Assembly: GCA_947492175.1 (NCBI GenBank)
Contig: CANLMQ010000007.1
Coordinates: 139,360 to 203,359, forward strand
Source of the DNA: an uncultured Draconibacterium sp.
GTDB taxonomy: Bacteria > Bacteroidota > Bacteroidia > Bacteroidales > Prolixibacteraceae
Direction: 5' to 3'
DNA: 64,000 nucleotides
The position numbers and the translations under genes are program-made. This document shows, in pieces, positions 1 to 7,676 of the stretch (its first letter is position 1; every line of letters starts with the position of its first letter). The notes below the pieces were generated by a model, which saw only the letters and a list, made by a program, of their open reading frames with translations, was not told the origin of the DNA and searched no databases.

Positions 1-485
1 TATAAATATCCGTCATCGGAACCAAAGTACAGGTTCCCTTTGTGATAAGTTGGAGCCACACGTATAGGGCCACCGGTTGTAAAGTGCCACTTTTCTTTTC
101 CGGTTTTAGCACTCAGGCAATGTAGTGCGTCATCGGCCGAGGAACCGTAAAACAGATAGTCGCCTACAACAATTGGATAATAAGCCAGATCATAATCGCG
201 CATTGAAGGAAGTGGGCCACTTTTGGCGTAAGTGTCTTCTTTTGCCGGACCATACCAGGCCGGTTTTGGAGCCTGTGGGGCTTGGTAAACCCAGGCTTCA
301 CTTTGTGTTTGCAGATTTAGCGTTGTTTCCGTTTCGGCACTTCGCAAATTGTCCTTTTTAAATTGAGGCCAGTCGGCATCTGTAATTTCAGGAGCCTTGC
401 TTACGCACGAGGCAATTGTAAAGGCAGCAATTGTTAGAGTAAAAATATTTCTTAGTTGTATTTTGGTTAATGATGGTTGACTCAT
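1..485 (-). CDS. PQQ-type beta-propeller lipoprotein, truncated by the window edge
   Basis: The reading frame starts at ATG 483-485 and stays open to base 1, so only the first ~161 residues are present. Residues 1-27 form a lipoprotein signal ending in the lipobox IASC, which predicts an envelope lipoprotein. The stretch DALHCLSAKTGKEKWHF is the classic PQQ/BamB-like propeller blade motif, and a second blade begins with GNLYFGSDDGY at the cut. The gene begins 1 bp after the stop of the ABC ATPase, so it is the distal member of the operon that begins with the TonB-dependent receptor. Its role is not evident; such propellers serve as enzymes (quinoproteins) or as protein scaffolds. The family call is good, the function open. 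Confidence 0.75.
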   Translation of the reverse strand, partial: MSQPSLTKIQLRNIFTLTIAAFTIASCVSKAPEITDADWPQFKKDNLRSAETETTLNLQTQSEAWVYQAPQAPKPAWYGPAKEDTYAKSGPLPSMRDYDLAYYPIVVGDYLFYGSSADDALHCLSAKTGKEKWHFTTGGPIRVAPTYHKGNLYFGSDDGYL

Positions 486-486
486 C

Positions 487-1158
487 TTAGTTATTTTGGT
501 TTATTTCTATAATCTTTCCGTTATTCATTGTTACGGTTATATCAGCCAGAGCATCGGCCTCGTTTCCGTGCGAAACCATTACTACCGTACCTCCCTTTTT
601 CCTGAATTGTTCCAAATGCTTCAGAACTTCTTTGGTATTTCCAGGATCAAGGTTACCGGTTGGTTCATCGGCTAAAATTACTTTAGGCTGTATAATAAAA
701 GCACGAGCCAGAGCAACACGCTGCTTCTCTCCTATCGAAAGTTCCGATGGTTTATGCAAAAGGCGGTGATCGATATGAAGCTCTTTGGCTATTTCAAGAG
801 CCTGTTCTTTTGTTATGTTTTTATTTCCGGCCTTTTCGGGCAAAAGAATATTTTCCAGAACCGTTAAGTAAGGCACCAGATAATACGACTGAAATACAAA
901 ACCTAGCTGCGACGACAAAAAGGCCGTTCTCTCTTTTTCTGAATGACGAAAAGGTTTCTTTCCCATCACTTCGAGTTCGCCCGATGATGGTTTTAACATT
1001 CCGCCGATGGTAAAAAGTAAGGTCGATTTTCCACATCCACTGGGGCCTTTTATTAATACAAACCGGTTTTGAGGAATATGCAGGTTAATCTCGTTCAAAG
1101 CAAGTACATCTGTCTTTTTCGAACGGTATATTTTTGTTATTTCTTTTAAATCAATCAT
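487..1158 (-). CDS. ABC transporter ATP-binding protein, LolD/MacB type
   Basis: This 223-residue protein is a complete ATPase of the LolD/MacB/FtsE group, which powers FtsX-type permeases for lipoprotein release or export rather than solute import. Walker A is GPSGCGKST at about residues 38-46, the signature is LSIGEKQRVALARA at about 140-155, and Walker B runs VILADEPTGNLDP; the H-loop His lies in VMVSHG. It sits 5 bp behind the stop of the FtsX-like permease and 1 bp before the start of the PQQ lipoprotein, so the three are almost certainly co-transcribed and the permease is its partner. The transported substrate cannot be inferred from sequence. Confidence 0.9.
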   Translation of the reverse strand: MIDLKEITKIYRSKKTDVLALNEINLHIPQNRFVLIKGPSGCGKSTLLFTIGGMLKPSSGELEVMGKKPFRHSEKERTAFLSSQLGFVFQSYYLVPYLTVLENILLPEKAGNKNITKEQALEIAKELHIDHRLLHKPSELSIGEKQRVALARAFIIQPKVILADEPTGNLDPGNTKEVLKHLEQFRKKGGTVVMVSHGNEADALADITVTMNNGKIIEINQNN

Positions 1159-1163
1159 TGAAA

Positions 1164-2300
1164 TCAGTCTTGTTTTAGCACTTCTGCAGGTTCTTGTTTC
1201 ACGGCCAGCACTATGGGAATAAATGCAGCTAAAGCCGCAAAGAATGGGGCTACTAATATCGCTTTGTAAAGTAAAGAGTAAACCGGTTTTACTGCTTTTG
1301 CTGTTACTTTAAACACCTCGGGACCGTATTGCATGCCCAGCCATGTTGCCAGAAAAAAGCCTAAAATAGCCCCAAGTATCCCGGTTAGCAAAGCACGCGC
1401 AAAAAACAAACGTGCTATTTTCCAGCTGTTAAAACCAGTGGCACGTAGGGTTCCAATTTCGGTTCTTCGCTGCAAAACATTTATCATCGAGAACGTACCA
1501 ACCCACAACAAACAAGCTATGAGTATTATCGGTAGCAATACTGCAAAATAGTTGTCCATCATTTTACGCTGGCGTTCGCGGGCAACAGCAATGGTACGGT
1601 TCATAATTACTTTCGAATTAGGAAGTACAGCTTCTAATTGTTCGCGCAAAGCATCCAAAGGATCATCGCCCTCGGTTGAGCACAAACAATTAAGTGCCAT
1701 AATTTCGTTAATCCGGCCTTCCATTTTCAGGAGTTGCTGCAATTCCTTCAAATCAAAATAAATGCGTATATCGTCGCCCGATCCCGTTTCTGCGAGGGTG
1801 CGTTCAACCTTAAATTGTTTCCCAAGTACATCTATTTGCTGCCCTTCCTGTATGTTTAAATCTTTGGCCAATTCGTACCCCACATAGGCTGTGCCAGCCT
1901 TAACGGCAAAAATCATTTTCGATTTTTTTGTTCCTTTGGGCTCCAGTTCATCAGGCGATATTCCGGTTAATACTGCTTCTTTATCTTGCCACACAATATT
2001 CCGGTGAAGTGTGGCCGTTAAATGGGCATAAAAAATCGATTTTGTATCTACCAGGCGTTTCACATACTCTTCGGGCATGGTTAGGTTGGAATATCCATCC
2101 ACCCAAAAATTATTCATATTGGTATTTTCAGGGATAATTTTCAGGTTAAACCCCATGTCACGGGTTAGGCGACGGGTTTCGTTCTGCGAGGCAGCAGTCA
2201 TCATAAAAAACATTACCACAATAGCTACTGCGGCTACCATACCAACTAATCCCAGCAGGAAATTCGTTTTTCGGTAATTTATTTCTTTTAGAAAAAGCAT
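1164..2300 (-). CDS. FtsX-like ABC transporter permease
   Basis: The 378-residue protein has the MacB/LolC layout: one membrane segment near the N-terminus (about residues 14-36), a large periplasmic domain (about 37-250), then three C-terminal membrane segments (about 257-280, 305-325 and 345-368). Between the second and third segments lies the conserved FtsX-type stretch INVLQRRTEIGTLRATG, which contacts the ATPase. It follows the TonB-dependent receptor by 9 bp and precedes its ATPase by 5 bp. With one permease gene only, the transporter would be a homodimer. Such systems move lipoproteins or other envelope cargo, or act as mechanotransmission devices. Pairing with an outer-membrane receptor hints at envelope trafficking or metal handling, but the substrate is unknown. 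Confidence 0.85.
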   Translation of the reverse strand: MLFLKEINYRKTNFLLGLVGMVAAVAIVVMFFMMTAASQNETRRLTRDMGFNLKIIPENTNMNNFWVDGYSNLTMPEEYVKRLVDTKSIFYAHLTATLHRNIVWQDKEAVLTGISPDELEPKGTKKSKMIFAVKAGTAYVGYELAKDLNIQEGQQIDVLGKQFKVERTLAETGSGDDIRIYFDLKELQQLLKMEGRINEIMALNCLCSTEGDDPLDALREQLEAVLPNSKVIMNRTIAVARERQRKMMDNYFAVLLPIILIACLLWVGTFSMINVLQRRTEIGTLRATGFNSWKIARLFFARALLTGILGAILGFFLATWLGMQYGPEVFKVTAKAVKPVYSLLYKAILVAPFFAALAAFIPIVLAVKQEPAEVLKQD

Positions 2301-2309
2301 TCTTTTTAT

Positions 2310-4526
2310 TTACAGTTTTACTTGAAATCCCAGGGAAATAATCCGTCCGTAATCGGGATATCCCGGAACTGTTTGATATTCTTTATCAAAGATATTTTTC
2401 GCTTCTACAAAAATACGTGCTACCCGGCTTTTTCCCAAGTTATATCCCAAAGTTGAGTCGAAGGTCAGAAAATCGCCAAGGGGCGCTTTACCAAATTCGG
2501 CAATATAGTCTTTGCTTACAAACCGATCGTTTTTGTATGATCCGGTGTAATGAAAATATGCATTAAGATCGAAACGGTTCTTTAGGTAATTTAGACCGGT
2601 ATTTGCAATAAATTGAGGCATTTCATCGTCTTCGCCCCAGCTTCCGTTGTTATCAACTTCTCCTTTCATTAATGTAAGGTTGGTAAAAAATGAGAAAGAA
2701 TTCCAGAGAAGTGGAGACTTGAATTCTGTCTCAAATCCGTAGTTTCGCTTATCGGTATTTTCATACAGTTCCATTATCTCGCTTTCGCCAAGTTCAATCG
2801 TTTTCCCGCTGTAGTCAATAGCCTTATTCCGGTTTACCAGAAAAGTTGTTAAAGAGAACGTTCCTCCGTTTTTGAAATTCTTTACATATCCCAGATCGAT
2901 ATTTACCCGTGTTTCGTTATAGGGGGTTTCGCCCTCTGCGTTTAGTGCACCTTTTCGGGGATTTACAATTCCGGCTGCCAAAGAGAAATGCAACGATGAT
3001 TGTGACGGCAATGAATACGACAGGCCGGAAGTTGCCTGCCACACAGGCTTCTGCCACTCATCAATTATAGGATTAACTTTCGAGAACTTACCGCCGCTAC
3101 CTTCAATACTAAATCCTCCCCATTCTTCATAATACTCCCGGGTTAAACGAAAACCTGCATCAACCAGCAAACGCCCAATATTGTGTTGATCGGTCACAAC
3201 TCCCGAAACTGTATGTACCTCGGCCGTTTTTCCATAGTAAAAACGTTTTCCTTCCGGAGCTTTCCAGTAATTATACAGAGCTCCGAAACGCAATGTGTTG
3301 TTTTCGTTTAAAGCCAGGGCATTTATTTGATTAAGGGTAAATTCCCAATCTGTTTCATCGTATGCTGTTATTTTACCGGTCGATAAATTCTCGTTTTGAT
3401 ATTTGGGATTACGATGCGCATAATTCAAATGCAGTTCGCCGCTGTATTTCCCATTTGACTTATACTTTAATTTTGATGCCAAAAGCAGGTTCTTTATCGG
3501 ATCGTAAACCTCTTTCCGGTTTTTGAACTTATTATCGGCAGGTTCTATGGGTTGCACCAGCTTTCGCATTCCATCTAGGTAAAACAGGTTGGCCGACCAG
3601 CTTAACCTGTCGTTTAATTTCCAATTGAAATAACCGTGTGCATTATAAATTTCTTCCTGTCCGTTACGATTATCAGGCCCCTGTGTCCCCGAAGCGTTGA
3701 TACCTGCCCGGTAGGCGAAGTTTTCATTTCCATTTCCATACGAAGCTCCGGTGTAGTATGTATCCATGCTTCCGTATTTGGCGAAAACATCAAGCTCGTT
3801 TTTACCCGGTTCTTTTGTTTTTACATCGATAACACCACTTAAAGCATTTAGTCCTTTTAACAAAGCAGAACTGGAACGGATTATTTGAATTTCCTCAATG
3901 TTAGAACTATTAAAAAAGTATGGCATTTCGTGAAATTCTTTCTGCCAAATGCCATTTACCGAATACGATGGATAGGGATACTTTTGCCCTCTGATTGAGA
4001 AAAATTGTTTTACCTTTCGTCCACGCGTTTCCGTCCAGCCACCGGGAATGTATTTCATGGCATCAACCAAGGTAACAGCTCCCTGTTTTTCCATCTCTAC
4101 CTCAGAAACCTTCGACAAAGTCGGTATTAGAGAGGCCTGCTCCAGCACGGGATTTTCGATTATTCTGCTCTGACTAAAGTTTCCTAAAACTACAACCTCA
4201 TCAATTCGTTTATTATCCTGAACCAGTTGAATGCTTATTTTTTCATTCTTATTTTCTCGGATCACAATTTCTTTTGTTTGAGTTAAAAATCCCACCATCG
4301 ATACGCTCAGTTTGTATTTTCCGGCCGGTATATTATTAAACTGAAACTCGCCGGTATCGTTTGTAACTGTTCCGTATTCTCCGGGATTAATTACAAGGCT
4401 AACCGAGGGTAATTTTTTACCACTTTTTTCATCAACAACCACGCCTGTTATTTGCTGAGCAATTATGGTTTGAGCCACAAAAACCAACATGCAAACGAAC
4501 AAGACTCTCATCTGATTTTTCTTCAT
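2310..4526 (-). CDS. TonB-dependent outer-membrane receptor
   Basis: A 738-residue outer-membrane receptor. Residues 1-23 are a signal peptide (ending IIAQ). A CarboxypepD_reg-like beta-sandwich follows at about 25-110 (ITGVVVDEKSGKKLPSVSLV), then the plug at about 125-240 and a 22-strand barrel to the C-terminal residue (GFQVKL). It is shorter than SusC proteins (about 1000-1150 residues), has no SusD neighbour, and resembles siderophore, metal or cofactor receptors. It is the first gene of a tight operon with an FtsX-type ABC transporter and a PQQ-propeller lipoprotein. The ligand cannot be named. Its upstream region (4527-5632) is decayed DNA in which I found no clear promoter. Confidence 0.88.
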   Translation of the reverse strand: MKKNQMRVLFVCMLVFVAQTIIAQQITGVVVDEKSGKKLPSVSLVINPGEYGTVTNDTGEFQFNNIPAGKYKLSVSMVGFLTQTKEIVIRENKNEKISIQLVQDNKRIDEVVVLGNFSQSRIIENPVLEQASLIPTLSKVSEVEMEKQGAVTLVDAMKYIPGGWTETRGRKVKQFFSIRGQKYPYPSYSVNGIWQKEFHEMPYFFNSSNIEEIQIIRSSSALLKGLNALSGVIDVKTKEPGKNELDVFAKYGSMDTYYTGASYGNGNENFAYRAGINASGTQGPDNRNGQEEIYNAHGYFNWKLNDRLSWSANLFYLDGMRKLVQPIEPADNKFKNRKEVYDPIKNLLLASKLKYKSNGKYSGELHLNYAHRNPKYQNENLSTGKITAYDETDWEFTLNQINALALNENNTLRFGALYNYWKAPEGKRFYYGKTAEVHTVSGVVTDQHNIGRLLVDAGFRLTREYYEEWGGFSIEGSGGKFSKVNPIIDEWQKPVWQATSGLSYSLPSQSSLHFSLAAGIVNPRKGALNAEGETPYNETRVNIDLGYVKNFKNGGTFSLTTFLVNRNKAIDYSGKTIELGESEIMELYENTDKRNYGFETEFKSPLLWNSFSFFTNLTLMKGEVDNNGSWGEDDEMPQFIANTGLNYLKNRFDLNAYFHYTGSYKNDRFVSKDYIAEFGKAPLGDFLTFDSTLGYNLGKSRVARIFVEAKNIFDKEYQTVPGYPDYGRIISLGFQVKL

Positions 4527-4538
4527 CCTTATTACTAA

Positions 4539-4703
4539 TTATACACTTAATTTAGCACTTGAAATTTTGGGGACTATTGGGCCTTTTTCACTCTTTGGTA
4601 CCCCCAGCTCTTCGGGCGATGGTCCCACAAATACCGACTGCTTTCCAGAAATTTTTATATGCTCTACGATCTCATTTGTATTCCATGAAACTCTCGATGT
4701 ATT
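4539..4703 (-). pseudogene. Possible C-terminal coding remnant, 54 codons
   Basis: On the minus strand an open frame with no start codon runs from just after a TAA at 4704-4706 to a TAA at 4539-4541. The translation is protein-like and ends in PIVPKISSAKLSV; its middle reads SVFVGPSPEELGVPKSEKG. It stands directly upstream of the TonB receptor in otherwise AT-rich, stop-rich DNA, so it may be the tail of a gene lost by deletion or frameshift. I do not recognise a family. A 54-codon open stretch could also arise by chance. Confidence 0.3.
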
Positions 4704-5273
4704 TTAATTATCCTTGTTTCTAAACTTGAATAATGAAAAACTTTTTAGTTTCATCATTTCACAATCCTTTCAATTAACAAATTTAAAATTTGCTTTCAAG
4801 TATTTATATTTTACTCAAGATAAGTAAATGCAATTAGCCACCAGCCATATCATTTTTTATTGCCCCCCCTAACAGCCTACAATACCACTCCTTAAAACAA
4901 CTCTTATGTAATTATTTCTCCTGTCATATATTTATTTGAATTCAAAAATACAACAAACACACTATTCTTCACATTATATGTTGTGTGTGGTTCTATCATA
5001 CCCCCAGAAACTTTCTTTTTGTATTCAGGCCTTATCAGCCACCCTATATTTCTGAAGATATATACACTCTTTATTTTAATCAAACCATATACAAATACAA
5101 CATAGAAACTGTTTTACCACTCCCATAGTTAACCCATCCTTGTGTATAAGGGCAAAAATAAGAACTCTATCATTTTTTAAAATATTATTTCGCTATTAAC
5201 CGACTAAAGTCGGGATTCATAAAATTATCATCTACAACGCTCATAAATTGAGAGTTTATTTTTTAATTTCAAA
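4704..5273. other. Non-coding or degraded spacer
   Basis: This AT-rich stretch has no credible open frame on either strand. It holds a perfect short dyad, CCGAC-TAAA-GTCGG, at 5200-5213, of the kind that recurs as dispersed palindromes in Bacteroidota genomes. No clear promoter for the TonB receptor downstream could be assigned. Confidence 0.5.
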
Positions 5274-5456
5274 TCAGCCCCCATTCCAATTTAACTTCAT
5301 TTGCTCTGACGAACCACCAACCTGTTTCTTAAAACTCCTGTTGGTATTACGTAAAAGCTCAGTTAATTCAAGCATCCTAATCAGGTGTATTCGCACCAAT
5401 GAGGCCACCACAGAAAATGTCTTCTTTGTTTGTGCTTTTTTCTGAATGACAGTCAA
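5274..5456 (-). pseudogene. Fragment resembling the C-terminus of an IS4-type transposase
   Basis: The 60-residue translation contains FSVVASLVRIHLIRMLELTE followed by LLRNTNRSFKKQ. This resembles the last part of IS4-family transposases of Bacteroidota, in which a VA.L.RIHL...L....LL pattern precedes a basic tail. No catalytic region, no upstream part and no terminal inverted repeats are present, so this would be a decayed scar and not a live element. The identification rests on recalled pattern only and could be wrong. Confidence 0.35.
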
Positions 5457-5482
5457 TAAAGAAAATTCTTGAAGTTGAATAT

Positions 5483-5503
5483 CCCCGTGGCAGAGCCAAG
5501 GGG
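5483..5503. repeat. Imperfect GC-rich hairpin
   Basis: CCCCGTGGC and GCCAAGGGG pair around an AGA loop with one mismatch. It lies about 130 bp downstream of the stop of the DUF4998-enzyme gene (minus strand) but is not followed by a T-run, so it is a weak terminator candidate. A dispersed REP-like palindrome or part of an insertion scar is equally possible. Confidence 0.4.
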
Positions 5504-5520
5504 AATTATGAGATTAAAAA

Positions 5521-5608
5521 CTAGCCTATAGAACTTTCTTTTCTTTTGCTTGTGCCACCAGTCAGTAAGACACCAATAACACAGAACAAAAACAAAAAAC
5601 TTCTTCAT
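5521..5608 (-). pseudogene. Frameshifted signal-peptide remnant
   Basis: An ATG at 5606-5608 opens MKKFFVFVL. One frameshift later the other frame continues CVIGVLLTGGTSKRKESSIG and stops at 5521-5523. Joined, these make a plausible secretory signal followed by a hydrophilic start, which suggests the broken N-terminus of an exported protein once encoded right behind the DUF4998-enzyme gene. It could be the front of the same lost gene whose tail may survive at 4539-4703. The evidence is short and tentative. Confidence 0.25.
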
Positions 5609-5632
5609 ACTATTGATTTATTAATATTTATA

Positions 5633-7666
5633 CTAATATCCTAAACACATTAACTCCCCTGTTCCACCGGGAATGCTCAATGTATATTTCATTTTATTAT
5701 CGCCCATATCTTCACCAATCATCGTAACAACGTTACCAGTTGCTCTTTCTACCATTTTTAGTTTCTTTCCTCTGTAATTGGTAAAATCAATGGTTACCGC
5801 TACAAGCTGTGCATTTTCACCGGCATCCAGAATTTTCTTATTATCATTCACCGGATTCATAATCATAAAAAACTGATCATCTCCATTTTCAAAAAATCCG
5901 GGATCGCCACTCTTCTCCGCAGGGATAATATAGTAATACCCGATGAAAAGATCACCTTTTACATTGGTGTTATTTACTACATTATCGATTGATTCGATAT
6001 AATCGTCAGTAGTATTACTCCAATCTTCAGCATCAACCGAACTAACTCCATAAGTATAAGGTGATGCACCGTTAATCAACGTTATCTTGCTCGTTTGCAG
6101 ACGAACAAGATGCTTTCCAATATTTTGGCTCTCCTTGTTACATGCAACAATAATATCAGTATAATCGTTATAACTGCCGGGCTTGCCATCTGTCAACAAC
6201 ATAGAATCACCATCACGCTGCTTCAGGCGGAAAAAAGATTGCCACTTACCACCATACACCCACGTCATCCAGTAATAGGCACGCAGTTGGCTTTCGGTAA
6301 TGTTAAAGCCATTCAGCCAGCCCTGTGTATATTGTCCAAAAGCCGGGATGTTATCTCTATTACCTTCTAATCCCCACAAAGCAACAGAGCGATATTTGCT
6401 TAAACGTCCTGCAGTGCCACTAATGAATATAGGATAATTTTCATCGCTCAGAAAATAAGTATCATAGGTTAATACATCGGGCTTGCACTTTTGGGCATAA
6501 TCCTTTAACTGCTGAAATGTCCATTGAGGGCCATACTGATTGTTCTGCACCAGAGCATCGGGGTAATGTGTACGTGCTACCTGGTACCATTGGTCCAGCT
6601 GGTTCACTAAAACCGCAGAATAATCCTCCTCATCGCCAAAAATAATATTGGTCATCTGGGAGGTATAAGGCCTCTTTTTTGCTTCCAGGAAGCCATTTTG
6701 CTTTTCATAATCGGTTGGTAAAAGAGGTTCTCCTTCCCCTTTATACAAATGGCCAGAATAAGGAGCCAGCTTACGCCCCCACTGCATTTGTGGATTTGCA
6801 GCCAGCAGCTCACTTTGAAAGCCATGACAGGAATTAAATCCCAGCACATTCCAATCGGCCTGTGATACCGTGTAGGACCAGCCATCATTGGTATCATATT
6901 CGTCGCCTGTCCACACACTCAACTGTAAACCATGCTTAATAAATAATCGATTGGCATTGTATTTTGCCACCTTGGCTCCCGGTATCACATTATCATCAAT
7001 ACCAACCACCGCGGCCGGCGCTTGAAACTCATCAATGGCATTATCTACCGGTTTGTATAGGGTATTATAAGTTATTGGTTGATCGAGATCAACATTATCC
7101 ATCTCAATCCACTTATTTGATTGCTCTCCTTCCACCCTGATTGTTTGAGAAGCACCTGTATTATCCTTCCACGAAAGACTTACTCCAATATCGGTTTTGT
7201 CAACAGCCTGCTCAAACCATATCAGATACTTGCCTCCTTCATAATCCTGGTTTCTTATGGCTCTGTTTTTCAATTGCGAGATGTATTTCTCACCATAGAT
7301 AGTCGTGCTCTTTTTCATTCCATGTAATTGAACACCGCTTTTATCCACCGTCATGAAAGTAAGCTCAAGCATTCCTTCGGGGAGTTCATTTTTGCTGCCA
7401 AGTAATAGCTCCAGCTCCTCCAAAGGCTCCTGTTCAGCAACAGATACCGTCACAGACGTATCTTTCGGCTGCTTCCAACTCACAGTAATCGCCTTAACTT
7501 CCGGCTCTATCACCCGATATGTACATTTCAAACGTCCATGACCGGGAAACATGTCCACTATTTCGATTCCGCCTGGGTTAAGAAATTCTTCCGGAATTTG
7601 TTCTTTACTACAGGTTATAAATCCAACAAAAATAAGGGCAAAAAATAAATATTTTATACGGTTCAT
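5633..7666 (-). CDS. DUF4998-containing lipoprotein fused to an unassigned enzyme-like domain
   Basis: The 677-residue protein is a lipoprotein (Cys19 after GFIT). Residues ~25-215 are DUF4998-like (IYGEKYISQLKNR); from about residue 238 (NRLFIKHGLQLSVW) to the end it is homologous to the stand-alone protein at 60037-61566. Conserved acidic motifs in that part are IIFGDEEDYS (about 345) and KPDVLTYDTYF (about 400), followed by YYWMTWVYGGKWQ and LVRLQT. The pattern suggests a TIM-barrel glycosidase with GDEE as candidate catalytic carboxylates, but I cannot place it in a named GH family. It is the last gene of module A, 10 bp after the clan GH-D-like glycosidase, and is probably displayed on the cell surface next to the SusC/SusD pair. 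Confidence 0.7.
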   Translation of the reverse strand: MNRIKYLFFALIFVGFITCSKEQIPEEFLNPGGIEIVDMFPGHGRLKCTYRVIEPEVKAITVSWKQPKDTSVTVSVAEQEPLEELELLLGSKNELPEGMLELTFMTVDKSGVQLHGMKKSTTIYGEKYISQLKNRAIRNQDYEGGKYLIWFEQAVDKTDIGVSLSWKDNTGASQTIRVEGEQSNKWIEMDNVDLDQPITYNTLYKPVDNAIDEFQAPAAVVGIDDNVIPGAKVAKYNANRLFIKHGLQLSVWTGDEYDTNDGWSYTVSQADWNVLGFNSCHGFQSELLAANPQMQWGRKLAPYSGHLYKGEGEPLLPTDYEKQNGFLEAKKRPYTSQMTNIIFGDEEDYSAVLVNQLDQWYQVARTHYPDALVQNNQYGPQWTFQQLKDYAQKCKPDVLTYDTYFLSDENYPIFISGTAGRLSKYRSVALWGLEGNRDNIPAFGQYTQGWLNGFNITESQLRAYYWMTWVYGGKWQSFFRLKQRDGDSMLLTDGKPGSYNDYTDIIVACNKESQNIGKHLVRLQTSKITLINGASPYTYGVSSVDAEDWSNTTDDYIESIDNVVNNTNVKGDLFIGYYYIIPAEKSGDPGFFENGDDQFFMIMNPVNDNKKILDAGENAQLVAVTIDFTNYRGKKLKMVERATGNVVTMIGEDMGDNKMKYTLSIPGGTGELMCLGY

Positions 7667-7676
7667 ATCAATACAA

